A stretch of 64,000 bases of DNA, from contig JADLEK010000044.1 in assembly GCA_020846135.1 (NCBI GenBank), positions 62,001 through 126,000 on the forward strand, read 5' to 3'. The stretch is from Gammaproteobacteria bacterium (GTDB lineage Bacteria > Pseudomonadota > Gammaproteobacteria > Competibacterales > Competibacteraceae). Positions 18,301 to 26,562 of this stretch are shown here, in pieces (position 1 is the first letter of the stretch; each line of letters starts with the position of its first letter). The notes below the pieces were generated by a model. That model saw nothing but the letters and a program-made list of their open reading frames with translations, was not told the DNA's origin and made no database searches. Position numbers and translations under genes: made by a program.

Positions 18301-18660
18301 CATAATGTCACCGGGCTGTTTGCGGTGATGGAGGGCGCGAGCAGCGATTTGCGCACCGGACTGCCCTGCCAGATGGTTGAGATTCACGAGCCGGTGCGGC
18401 TGCAAATGGTGGTTGAAGCGCGGACGGAGATTCTGGCGGTGATTTATGGGCGGCAAGCCGGATTGCGGGAACTGATCGGCAATGAATGGGTGCAACTGAT
18501 CGCGAAACATCCGGACAGTGGCGAGTTTTCGATTTTCGACCCGGCGCGAGGCTTTGTGCCGTGGACGGGGCCGCTGCAACCGATACCAATTTGCGCCCGA
18601 TCCGGCGACTGGTATCGCGGCCAGACCGATCCATTGCCGCCGGCGCTGATCGACGGTTAA
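15370..18660 (+). CDS. dabA: DabA-type inorganic carbon uptake subunit (DUF2309)
   Basis: Peripheral carbonic-anhydrase-like subunit of the DAB pump, which hydrates CO2 on the cytoplasmic side using cation-motive force. The zinc site can be placed: C575 and D577 in VFCIDDREEGF, H765 in LMGHGS and C780 in YDCGACGG. The H-C spacing of 15 equals that described for Halothiobacillus DabA2. N-terminal FVHHNTLHGYQHLPFE and C-terminal FSTVNNERLGCGTKTPHNV are family blocks. At 1096 residues it belongs to the long DUF2309 forms. ATG at 15373 is also possible and is better spaced from AAAGG. Gene order is dabA before the membrane subunit, the reverse of the described dabB-dabA order. Confidence 0.9.
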   Translation: MMAHDPHQTVATVSPTPLTPRQIVEHALAHLDHLLPAQAPILNFVHHNTLHGYQHLPFEQALAAVEQLTGIHAYLPDAAFRNLYQAGRITDADLDAVFAQRPALAAETLLVAIGQRTIQRGDVLRISLIHGVEALSLNQLVWQMEELNATGQFQCDVPEPMRQRLLDAAWRDGLTNAGAALEDLWRACLEGFQLPAFTLHPEELVDLQLNLAKSLLARFRGADATEDGPTVHKRMQTESVALLEGLLAEVGDRITLRGLLRALTGQDWFDQVRPELIRLAAAHLDEGLAAWNLPDRSAGLYVAWRRLTEADPAWTFAGLPEDPLTAISAELQRLGLPESRWDGYLTRLALELPGWAGMMNWRQHHPDYPANRRTPVALADWLAVRLHLDRVQLERLCRETWGVTGTLSALRDYFMARPAEALIRYALHEGRLPEYLASRARALIEGGIAPSGFSLPPTGAGSKAAWDLLADMIWTWRHSPVATDPGTHTVHGSAWRLFRLAQHLGLSGGELRTLTPTDLERLLAVVDELPAARRGAIWQSAYEHHYRTALINALANNRGRWSQTDDRPSAQVVFCIDDREEGFRRHLEELNPRIETLGAAGFFGVAMNWRGLDDRTVTPLCPVVVTPVHEVREVARPETEMLHLHRNQRRAWRDRWRALYQEIRRNLLSSALLIDPLALGVLPTLAGKVFTPNRQGQLAETAAAWLVPDAPTQVAITAVDDHAPATPEQSRLGFTDAEQADRVAGLLRNLGLTTRFAPLVVLMGHGSMSQNNPHLGAYDCGACGGRHGGPNARTFTAMANRPEVRALLPERGVQVPVDTWFVGAEHNTCDEQIAFYDQCDLPDAVQSAVRELQRELDRARQLSAHERCRRFASAPRDPTPAQALRHVEERGRDFSQARPELGHATNAAALVGRRTMSRGIFLDRRAFLISYDPAQDPDGKVLEGILLAVGPVGAGINLEYYFSTVNNERLGCGTKTPHNVTGLFAVMEGASSDLRTGLPCQMVEIHEPVRLQMVVEARTEILAVIYGRQAGLRELIGNEWVQLIAKHPDSGEFSIFDPARGFVPWTGPLQPIPICARSGDWYRGQTDPLPPALIDG

Positions 18661-18797
18661 CGAGGTTGTCGAAAAGCTCTCTATTGATTTTGAAGCAAAA
18701 TTTAAGGTGGAACCGGCTTCGATCCGGCTGGAAACTGGCCCCACTATGATTATGCAGATCAAATACTTGGTTTTTAGACAGCCTCTGAGAGGCGGCG

Positions 18798-21700
18798 ATG
18801 ACGACAATCATGGTTGAGTGGCTTACTGGTTTTATCCCCGCCCTGCCGTTGGCGGCGGCGCTGGGGATTGGCATTGCCCTGTTAGCCGGGCCAGCGCCGG
18901 GCGAACGCTACGAACGATGCACCAGCCGGATCGCGCTGCTGGCCAGCGCCGGATCGCTGATCGCGGCGTTGGCGCTGATCGCGATCCGACTGACTGGCGA
19001 ATTGCCGGAAACCGTATTGCTGGGAAACTGGCTGCACAGCGGCAGGGTTCAAGTCAGCCTGCTGTTTTTCACCGACCGCCTCAGCCTGACCCTGGCAGCG
19101 CTGACCGGGCTGGCCGGGTTGCTGGCGCTGCGCTTTGCGGTGAACTACATGCACCGGGAACCCGGTTTTCACCGCTTCTTCATGATTCTCAGCCTGTTTA
19201 TCGCGGTGATGCAGGTGCTGGTCATGGCGGGCAACGCCGTTTTAACCTTTGTCGGTTGGGAGGTCGCCGGGCTGTGTTCCTATCTGCTGATCGCCTTTTT
19301 CCCGGATCGACCGGTCGCTGCCGAAAACGCTACCCGAGCCTTTGTCGCCAACCGGATCGGCGACGCCGGGTTCCTGCTCGGCATTGCAGTGGCGTTCTCT
19401 GCGCTGGGCGGGGCCGATTGGACGACGATCAATGCTGGCGCGACCGGGTTAAGCTCGGTGCAAACCGGAATGCTGGCTGGCGGATTCCTGCTGGCGGCCA
19501 TGGCGAAATCGGCGCAGGTTCCCTTTGCCTCGTGGCTGGCGCGGGCGATGGAAGGCCCAACTCCGTCCAGCGCCCTGTTTTACGGGGCAGTGATGGTTCA
19601 CGCCGGAGTCTATCTGCTGCTGCGGCTGCAACCGCTGCTCGAATCATCGCCAACGATCATGGCGCTGATCGCGGCAGTCGGATTAGCGACCGCGCTGTAC
19701 GGTTTTGTCGGCGGCCTGGTGCAAACCGACATCAAAAGCGCCCTGATTTTTTCCACGTCCGGCCAGGTCGGTCTGATGGTGCTGGCCTGCGGCCTCGGAC
19801 TCTGGACCTGGGCGTTGCTGCACCTGTGCGCTCATGCGGCGGTACGCGGCTACCAGTTTTTCAGCGCCCCGTCGATCCTGCGGCAACTAAACGGGGAACG
19901 CGCCCGCCCGGTTCCGACATTTCTGGCCCAGCAACACCGACTCTACGCCGCCGCACTACAGCGGTTCCGGCTGGATGATCTGGCTAATGGGAGTCTGGTT
20001 CGCCCGGTGCAACGACTGGCCCGCGCCCTGGCGCTGTTCGATACTGCGGTAGTGGATCGGGCCACCGGCCTGTCGGTGCCGGCGGTCAATGCGCTGTCCT
20101 CGCTGGCCCAATGGGAAGAACGGCAACTGGGGGCGGGGCGGTTGCTGGAGCGTGGCCCGACCGCGCTGGATGAGGAACAAGGGGTTGTCCGCTGGACAGC
20201 GGAACGGATCGCGACGGCCTTCCATTGGGTCGAAGAACAACTGATTTTCAAAGCCGCCGGGCAGGGGATCGTCGCGGTTAGCCGCCAGTTGGGGCAAGGT
20301 TTAAGCGGGGTGGAGCGGTGGCTGGGCCGATCATGGGTGGGCATGGCGGGGATCGTAACGTTGCTGGCGGCGCTGATCGCCATCGCTGAGCTGCTGCGGA
20401 ATCAGGGTCACGACGGCGCAACCGGTTTTCCGCTATTAAGCACATTGCTGCTGATTCCGCTGTTGGGAATGATTGCGGCCTGGCGGGCGCGGCAGGCCCC
20501 AACCGTGTTTCAAGTGGGACTGGCCGCGACCGGGATAGAGCTGGCGCTGGCGCTTTTTCTACTGGTCCAGTTCGAGCCGAATGTGGCCGGGATCCAGTTG
20601 GTGGAACAGGTCCAGCTTGCGCCGTGGCTGAGTTATCACGTCGGCATCGACGGGCTAAATGTGCTGTTCCTGCCGCTGACCGCCCTGCTCGGCCTGCTGA
20701 TGATGCTTTACGCCGAACCGGAACAGCGGCAACAACCGGGTCGGTTCGTCGCCTGTCTGCTGGCGCAACAGGCGGCGCTGATCGGGATGTTCACCGCGCT
20801 AAACCTGCTGCAATTCTGGCTGTTCGCGCTGGCCGAAATTCTTCCGACGGCCCTGCTGATCCGCTATTGGGGAACCAGTCCAGCCCGGAGTCAGGCCGCC
20901 CGCCATTTCCGTCGCGCCTTGATCAGCGGAACCTTGGCGATTCTAGTGGGAACCCTGCTGATCGGCTGGAACCATGCAGCCCATCACGGCCACTGGTCTT
21001 TCGATTTGCCCGCCTTGCTGGCGATCCCGCTGTCCGCCGGCCAACAGTCGCTGATCTTCATCCTGCTATTCGGCGGGCTAGCGGTGCGCCTGGCGCTGTT
21101 CCCGTTTCACGCCTGGCTGCCGATGGTGGCGCAACACGGCACCGTTGCGGTAGGCATCGTGTTTCTGGTCGGGGCCAAAGTGGGGATTTACGCCCTGCTG
21201 CGCTTCGTCTTCCCGCTGTTGCCCGCCGCCGCTGAGCAATGGGCCGGCTCGATCATGGCGCTGGGGCTGGCCGGGATGCTGTACGGGGCCTTACTGGCGC
21301 TGATGCAGCGTGATTTACGCCGGCTGCTGGCCTTCGCCGTGATCAGCCAGAGCGGGGCATTAGCGGTTGGCCTGTTCTCGCTGAATCCGGCCGGGTTGCG
21401 CGGTGGCCTGCTGCTGGCCCTGAATCTTGGGTTAGCCGCAGCGGGTCTGTTCATGGTCGCCGGCCTGTTGCAGCGCCGGCTGGGTGGAACCCGCTTTTAC
21501 CGGCTGGGCGGACTGTTCGACGCTGCTCCATTGCTGGGCCTGACCTTTCTGGTGGTGGTGCTGGGCAGCATCGCCATGCCGGGCACACCGGGGTTTGAGG
21601 CCGCCCATCTGGCGCTGGAAGGCATTCTGGAAACCGCCGGATGGGGCATCGCCACCCTCGCCGCCGCCGGCAATGTCCTGGCGGCCGGCTATCTGCTGTG

Positions 21701-21935
21701 GGCTTATCAGCGGATTTTTCTGGCGCGCGGCCCGAAGCGCAGAATGCGCTCCCTGACTGATCTGCACCGGCGGGAGCGGATCATGGCCGGGCTGTTGTGC
21801 GCGGTGATGATCGGGGTCGGTTTGTATGCTGATCCGTGGATCAGGATGATCGGCAGGGCCGTCGATGAAGTATCGCAACGGCTAGAGGCGCATCCGGGCA
21901 GTAAGCACCTAGCGCCGCCCGTTGCGCTGCCCTGA
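18798..21935 (+). CDS. DabB-like proton/cation-conducting subunit: NuoL-like and NuoM-like halves fused
   Basis: A 1045-residue polytopic membrane protein made of two complex-I antiporter-like modules. The first (about 1-530) is NuoL/DabB-like, with E155 in FVGWEVAGLCSYLL, K237 in AMAKSAQVPF, EGPTPSSALFYGAVMVHAGVYLL, and a NuoL-style C-terminal amphipathic region. The second (about 535-1020) is NuoM-like, with E680 in ALAEILPTALL, FPFHAWLPMVAQHG, and K794 in GAKVGIYALLRF. Both halves keep the Glu/Lys pair of proton-translocating subunits. Ordinary DabB has only one module of about 500-560 residues. It follows dabA by 137 bp on the same strand, so it is the likely membrane partner. Confidence 0.85.
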   Translation: MTTIMVEWLTGFIPALPLAAALGIGIALLAGPAPGERYERCTSRIALLASAGSLIAALALIAIRLTGELPETVLLGNWLHSGRVQVSLLFFTDRLSLTLAALTGLAGLLALRFAVNYMHREPGFHRFFMILSLFIAVMQVLVMAGNAVLTFVGWEVAGLCSYLLIAFFPDRPVAAENATRAFVANRIGDAGFLLGIAVAFSALGGADWTTINAGATGLSSVQTGMLAGGFLLAAMAKSAQVPFASWLARAMEGPTPSSALFYGAVMVHAGVYLLLRLQPLLESSPTIMALIAAVGLATALYGFVGGLVQTDIKSALIFSTSGQVGLMVLACGLGLWTWALLHLCAHAAVRGYQFFSAPSILRQLNGERARPVPTFLAQQHRLYAAALQRFRLDDLANGSLVRPVQRLARALALFDTAVVDRATGLSVPAVNALSSLAQWEERQLGAGRLLERGPTALDEEQGVVRWTAERIATAFHWVEEQLIFKAAGQGIVAVSRQLGQGLSGVERWLGRSWVGMAGIVTLLAALIAIAELLRNQGHDGATGFPLLSTLLLIPLLGMIAAWRARQAPTVFQVGLAATGIELALALFLLVQFEPNVAGIQLVEQVQLAPWLSYHVGIDGLNVLFLPLTALLGLLMMLYAEPEQRQQPGRFVACLLAQQAALIGMFTALNLLQFWLFALAEILPTALLIRYWGTSPARSQAARHFRRALISGTLAILVGTLLIGWNHAAHHGHWSFDLPALLAIPLSAGQQSLIFILLFGGLAVRLALFPFHAWLPMVAQHGTVAVGIVFLVGAKVGIYALLRFVFPLLPAAAEQWAGSIMALGLAGMLYGALLALMQRDLRRLLAFAVISQSGALAVGLFSLNPAGLRGGLLLALNLGLAAAGLFMVAGLLQRRLGGTRFYRLGGLFDAAPLLGLTFLVVVLGSIAMPGTPGFEAAHLALEGILETAGWGIATLAAAGNVLAAGYLLWAYQRIFLARGPKRRMRSLTDLHRRERIMAGLLCAVMIGVGLYADPWIRMIGRAVDEVSQRLEAHPGSKHLAPPVALP

Positions 21936-21971
21936 AATCCGGGAGGCCGGGTTGACGTTCGGTTGCCCCTA

Positions 21972-21990
21972 GGCTCGGCGGCGCCGAGCC
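21972..21990. other. GC-rich perfect hairpin after the dab genes
   Basis: Eight-base arms GGCTCGGC/GCCGAGCC around a 3-base loop, 37 bp after the dabB-like stop and before the GH13 gene. No T-run follows, so it may only attenuate or protect RNA ends. Confidence 0.35.
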
Positions 21991-22117
21991 GCCACGCCCG
22001 ATGCTGCAAATTGTGGTTTCATGGTACGATTCCCCGTATCGCAATGCCGCATTTCAGCCGCCGGGACGTCCAGCCGGATCCTGGCCACTAGAACAAAGTA
22101 CTCCGGGGAACCACCGA

Positions 22118-23401
22118 ATGATCATTTATAACCTTTTTCCCTTGCTGGCTGGTCCGTGCGGGGATTGGGAGCCACACCTGAAACGGGCCGCCGACATGGG
22201 TTTCGACTGGATTTTCGTCAATCCGGTGCAAAAACCTGGCTACTCAGGCAGTCTGTACTCCATTGTCGACTATTTTGAGTTGAATCCGCTGCTGGCCGAT
22301 CCTCAGTCCAAGCTATCCCCGGAACAGCAGATGCAGGCCGCACTGGCCGCCGCCGAAAAACTGGGCCTCAAGGTAATGGTCGATTTGGTCATCAACCATT
22401 GCGCCTTCGACTCGAAACTGATTAGCCAGCATCCCGAATGGTTTGTGCGTGAAGGCGACGGCAGCGTCGCCCACCCATTCTGCATGGAAGACGGGCACAA
22501 GGTGGTCTGGGGCGATCTGGCCAGCTTCAATCATCAGCACACCCCCGACCCTGAAGGGCTGTACCGCTACTTCTACCAGATCGTCGAATACCTGCTGAAG
22601 CTCGGCTTCAAGGGTTTCCGTTGCGATGCCGCCTATCAACTGCCGGGCCATGTCTGGAGCCGCCTGATTCGCGAAATCCGCCAGAAATATCCCGATACCC
22701 TGTTCACCGCTGAAACCCTGGGCTGTACCGCCGACCAGACCAAGCAGACCGCCCAGGCGGGCTTTGATTACGTCTTCAACAGTTCCAAGTGGTGGGATTT
22801 CAACGGCGCATGGTTGATGGAGCAATACCAACTGGTGCGCGAGATCGCCCCGTCGATCAGCTTCCCCGAAAGTCACGACACCGATCGCCTGTTCCAGGAA
22901 GTCCATGGCAACGAGGCGGCGATGAAGCAGCGCTACCTGTTTTCCGCGCTGTTCTCCGCTGGAGTGATGGCGCCGATGGGCTTCGAGTATGGCTTCCGCC
23001 GCCGCTTGCATGTGGTGAATACCCGCCCCGGCGACTGGGAGCAGCCCAATATCGACCTGTGCGAGTTCATCACCCAGGTCAACGCCGTCAAGCGCCGGCA
23101 TCCCATTTTTCAGGAGGAATGCCCGACCAGCATCCTGCCCTACCAGAACCCCAACATTCTGGTGATGTGGAAGGCTTCGACCAAGACCCACGAAGAAGCG
23201 CTGGTGATCCTGAACAAGGATCCTTGGAATCACCAGTACTTCCATGCTGAAAATCTGAGCACCTATATTCAGGCCGGCGCGCCGCTGATGGATGTGTCGC
23301 CCGAGTACCCGCTCGAGTACATCCCGCGCCCGTTTTCCTATGACTTGCGGCCCGGCCAAGCCTTCGTTATGGTCACCAGCCGCGATCATCTGCCGCACTA
23401 G
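22118..23401 (+). CDS. GH13 alpha-amylase-family enzyme, GlgE-like
   Basis: Alpha-glucan-active (beta/alpha)8 enzyme, 427 residues from ATG 22118 (GGGGAA eight bases upstream; a longer frame from 22001 is rejected). Visible: KVMVDLVINHCA (beta3), nucleophile Asp in GFRCDAAYQ (beta4), acid/base Glu in LFTAETLG (beta5) and SFPESHDTDR (beta7, HD pair). The VINHCAFDSKLISQHPEWFVREGDG segment and overall layout recall maltosyltransferase GlgE more than a secreted amylase; no signal peptide is present. As first gene of a cluster with glgA and two GH57 enzymes, it likely makes or remodels glycogen. Substrate is not settled by sequence alone. Confidence 0.8.
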   Translation: MIIYNLFPLLAGPCGDWEPHLKRAADMGFDWIFVNPVQKPGYSGSLYSIVDYFELNPLLADPQSKLSPEQQMQAALAAAEKLGLKVMVDLVINHCAFDSKLISQHPEWFVREGDGSVAHPFCMEDGHKVVWGDLASFNHQHTPDPEGLYRYFYQIVEYLLKLGFKGFRCDAAYQLPGHVWSRLIREIRQKYPDTLFTAETLGCTADQTKQTAQAGFDYVFNSSKWWDFNGAWLMEQYQLVREIAPSISFPESHDTDRLFQEVHGNEAAMKQRYLFSALFSAGVMAPMGFEYGFRRRLHVVNTRPGDWEQPNIDLCEFITQVNAVKRRHPIFQEECPTSILPYQNPNILVMWKASTKTHEEALVILNKDPWNHQYFHAENLSTYIQAGAPLMDVSPEYPLEYIPRPFSYDLRPGQAFVMVTSRDHLPH

Positions 23402-23485
23402 ACCCCAGGGCGCCATCTGGACCCGCCCGGCGAAGGGGGGCCAGATCGCCATGCCCGGCATCTGAAATAAGGACGGGAGACATTA

Positions 23486-24958
23486 ATGTATATTGTGCAG
23501 ATTGCTTCTGAATGCGCCCCGGTGGCGAAAGTCGGCGGTCTGGCCGACGTGATCTTCGGCCTGAGCCGGGAACTGGAAATTCGTGGCAACGAAGTCCACA
23601 TCATCCTGCCCAAGTATGACTGCATGCGCTATGACCAGATCTGGGGGCTGCAAGTCAGCATCCGGGATCTGTGGGTGCCGTGGTACAACGGCGCAGTGCA
23701 TTGTTCAGTCTGGTTCGGCTTTGTTCACGGCCGCAAGTGCTTTTTTATTGAGCCGCATTCGCAGGATAACTTCTTCAATCGCGGCCATTTTTACGGCTTT
23801 CAGGATGATGTCAGCCGCTTTGCCTTTTTCAGCAAAGCCGCCATGGAATTCATGCTCAAGGACAACCGTCGCCCGGACATTATTCATTGCCACGACTGGC
23901 AAACCGGGCTGATTCCGGTCCTGCTGTTTGAGCAGTACGCCCATGCCGGAATGCACTGGCAACGGGTCTGCTATACCATTCACAACTTCAAACATCAGGG
24001 CCTGACCGGCGAATACGCGCTGTGGGCTACTGGCCTGACCAATATCAGCCACTATTTCAATTTCGACCGACTGCGCGACAACTACAACCACACTGCCGTT
24101 AATCTGATGAAGGGAGGAATTGTCTATTCCAACTTCGTCACCACGGTGTCGCCGACCCATGCTCATGAAGCCCGCTTTACTGATCAGGGCAGTGGGCTGG
24201 CGCCGGTGCTGAATCTGCATCAAAGCAAGTTCGGCGGCGTACTGAATGGCATTGATTATGATATCTGGAACCCGGAAGTAGATCCGCACATTCCCAGTCG
24301 CTATGGGATTGAAACGCTGGATCAGAAGTATGCCAATAAAGACGCACTGCGGGATCGGCTGTGGTTGAGTAAAGAGTTCAAGCCGATCATTGCCTATGTC
24401 GGACGACTGGATAGCCAAAAAGGCGTCAATCTGCTGCATCACGCCATCTTTTATGCGCTGCGCAATAATGCCCAGTTTGTGCTGCTGGGTTCCAGTCCGG
24501 AACCGCACACCAATCAGCATTTCTGGAATCTCAAGCGCCATCTCAACGACAGCCCGGATTGCCATCTGGAGCTGGGTTTTGACGAAGAATTATCTCACCT
24601 GATTTACGCCGGGGCAGACATGATCATCATGCCCAGCCTGTTTGAACCCTGCGGCCTGACGCAAATGATCGCGCTGAAATACGGCACGGTACCGATTGTG
24701 CGCGAGGTCGGTGGTCTCAAGGACACGGTGTTCGACAAGGACTATTCGCACAAGCCGTTTGAGGAGCGCAATGGCTATGTGTTCCAGGGCGCTGATAACG
24801 CCGGCATCGAGTCCGCCATGCATCGCGCGATTGCCTTGTGGTTCGCCTATCCTGACGATTTCCGCCGCCTGATGATTCACGGCATGACCTGTGATTATTC
24901 ATGGTGCCGGCCCGGTCAGGATTATCTCAATATTTACGAACATATCCGTTCCAAATAA
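23486..24958 (+). CDS. glgA: glycogen synthase (GT5)
   Basis: Adds glucosyl units from ADP- or UDP-glucose to the growing alpha-1,4 chain. It is 490 residues long, typical for GT5. Nucleotide-sugar motif KVGGLADV is at residues 15-22; DIIHCHDWQTGLIPVLL, YVGRLDSQKGVNLL and MPSLFEPCGLTQMIALKYGTVPIVREVGG are the GT5 C-terminal donor-site blocks. GGGAG stands seven bases before ATG 23486. The 84-bp gap after the GH13 gene contains a hairpin (GGCG...ATCTGG with CCAGATCGCC), consistent with an operon with intercistronic structure. Confidence 0.95.
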   Translation: MYIVQIASECAPVAKVGGLADVIFGLSRELEIRGNEVHIILPKYDCMRYDQIWGLQVSIRDLWVPWYNGAVHCSVWFGFVHGRKCFFIEPHSQDNFFNRGHFYGFQDDVSRFAFFSKAAMEFMLKDNRRPDIIHCHDWQTGLIPVLLFEQYAHAGMHWQRVCYTIHNFKHQGLTGEYALWATGLTNISHYFNFDRLRDNYNHTAVNLMKGGIVYSNFVTTVSPTHAHEARFTDQGSGLAPVLNLHQSKFGGVLNGIDYDIWNPEVDPHIPSRYGIETLDQKYANKDALRDRLWLSKEFKPIIAYVGRLDSQKGVNLLHHAIFYALRNNAQFVLLGSSPEPHTNQHFWNLKRHLNDSPDCHLELGFDEELSHLIYAGADMIIMPSLFEPCGLTQMIALKYGTVPIVREVGGLKDTVFDKDYSHKPFEERNGYVFQGADNAGIESAMHRAIALWFAYPDDFRRLMIHGMTCDYSWCRPGQDYLNIYEHIRSK

Positions 24959-24990
24959 GCCTTGCCATTGCCAAAGGAGAACGCTTCGCC

Positions 24991-26454
24991 ATGAGTCAGC
25001 TTCCCGAATACGTCGACGGTTTACCGAACATCTGCGGTTCGGAATCCCTCGTGGAAAAAACCCTGCTTGCCCATCGCGGCCAGCCGGTGTTTCTGCCCGA
25101 AAGCCGGATTGATTTCAGTAAAATCCGCGCGGCCTGCGCTATTGCCCTGCACATGCATCAACCGCTGATTCCGGCCGGCGGCGGCGATTTGTCGACTGCG
25201 GCAATCATCAGCAATCTCAAGTACATGATGGATAACCAAGGCATTGGCGATAATTACAATGCCCCGGTTTTTCACTGGTGCTACAAGCGCATGGGTGAGT
25301 TCCTCCCGCAACTGATTAACGAGGGCAAGGAACCGCGAGTGATGCTGGAATACTCTGGAACCCTGTTCCACGGCTTGCGGGCGATGGGCTTAAATGACGT
25401 CTTCGACGCGCTTAAAAACGCGACCTGCAATCCGGATTACCGGCGGGCGGTGGAATGGCTCGGTTGTCCGTGGGGTCATGCGGTGGCGCCGTCGACCCCG
25501 ACTCAGGATTTCCGGCTGCATGTCAAAGCCTGGCAACACCATTTTGCGGCTATTTTTGGGTTAGAGGCTTTGGCGCGAGTGCGCGGTTTCTCGCCGTCGG
25601 AAATGGCGTTGCCCAATCATCCCGATATTGCCTATGCCTACATCAAGACCCTGGTGGACTGCGGTTATCAATGGCTGCTAGTGCAGGAACACACCGTCGA
25701 ACGCCCGGAAAATGGCTGGGGACCGGAGAAAAAGCATCTCCCGCACCGGCTGGTTTGCACCAATTCCAAGGGCGAAACGGTCAGCATTATCGCTATTATC
25801 AAGACTCAGGGCAGCGACACTAAACTGGTCGCGCAAATGCAGCCGTATTACGAAGCCAAGAGTCTGTCGCGCTGGGAACTGGCTGGAAAATCAGTGCCGC
25901 CCCTGGTCACTCAAGTGGCTGATGGCGAGAACGGCGGGGTGATGATGAATGAGTTCCCCGGCAAGTTCTTTGATTCGGTCAACGAGGCTTCCGGCTCCGA
26001 TACGGTGTTTATGAACGCCACCGAATATCTGGAACATTTGTTTGCGTCCGGGGTGAAAGAAGCCGATTTGCCAACCCTGCAACCGTTATTCCAGAAGCGA
26101 ATCTGGGATCGGTTCAAGCCAGGCGACGGGCCAGAGAAGCTGGAAAAAGTCATTGCCGAATTGAAGCAGGAAGATGGACGATTTCACATGGAAGGCGGTA
26201 GCTGGACCAATGATATTTCTTGGGTACAGGGTTATGACAACGTCCTCGGCCCGATGGAAAAAGCCAGCGCAGTCTTTTACGAGAAGATCCTGAAACCAGG
26301 CATTGCGCCCAGCGATCCACGCTATCGGAATGCGCTGTTTCACCTGATGAGTTCGCAAACCAGTTGTTACCGGTATTGGGGACAGGGTCTGTGGACCGAC
26401 TACGGTCGTGAAATCTGCCGGCGGGCCGCGCATATCGCTGAAACCGATTTTTAG
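24991..26454 (+). CDS. glycoside hydrolase family 57 enzyme
   Basis: 487 residues from ATG 24991, with AAAGGAGA upstream; a frame from 24901 overlaps glgA and is not used. GH57 signatures: N-terminal HQP (residues 56-58, ALHMHQPLIPAGG), a Glu in GFSPSEMALPN at the nucleophile position, and Asp in VADGENGGVMM at the acid/base position. The family includes amylases, branching enzymes and 4-alpha-glucanotransferases; exact activity cannot be read from this. The C-terminal part is helical (SCYRYWGQGLW). Second GH57 follows 108 bp later, suggesting a pair acting on the same glucan. Confidence 0.85.
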   Translation: MSQLPEYVDGLPNICGSESLVEKTLLAHRGQPVFLPESRIDFSKIRAACAIALHMHQPLIPAGGGDLSTAAIISNLKYMMDNQGIGDNYNAPVFHWCYKRMGEFLPQLINEGKEPRVMLEYSGTLFHGLRAMGLNDVFDALKNATCNPDYRRAVEWLGCPWGHAVAPSTPTQDFRLHVKAWQHHFAAIFGLEALARVRGFSPSEMALPNHPDIAYAYIKTLVDCGYQWLLVQEHTVERPENGWGPEKKHLPHRLVCTNSKGETVSIIAIIKTQGSDTKLVAQMQPYYEAKSLSRWELAGKSVPPLVTQVADGENGGVMMNEFPGKFFDSVNEASGSDTVFMNATEYLEHLFASGVKEADLPTLQPLFQKRIWDRFKPGDGPEKLEKVIAELKQEDGRFHMEGGSWTNDISWVQGYDNVLGPMEKASAVFYEKILKPGIAPSDPRYRNALFHLMSSQTSCYRYWGQGLWTDYGREICRRAAHIAETDF

Positions 26455-26562
26455 CCGGTTGGGCTATTCCTGATTCCGGCATGCTCACTAAAAATAATCA
26501 GGGTGGCAGTCAGGGCGGCGCTCATCCCGCTGCCCGTTGAAGTTGCCACAGGAGGCTGAATT

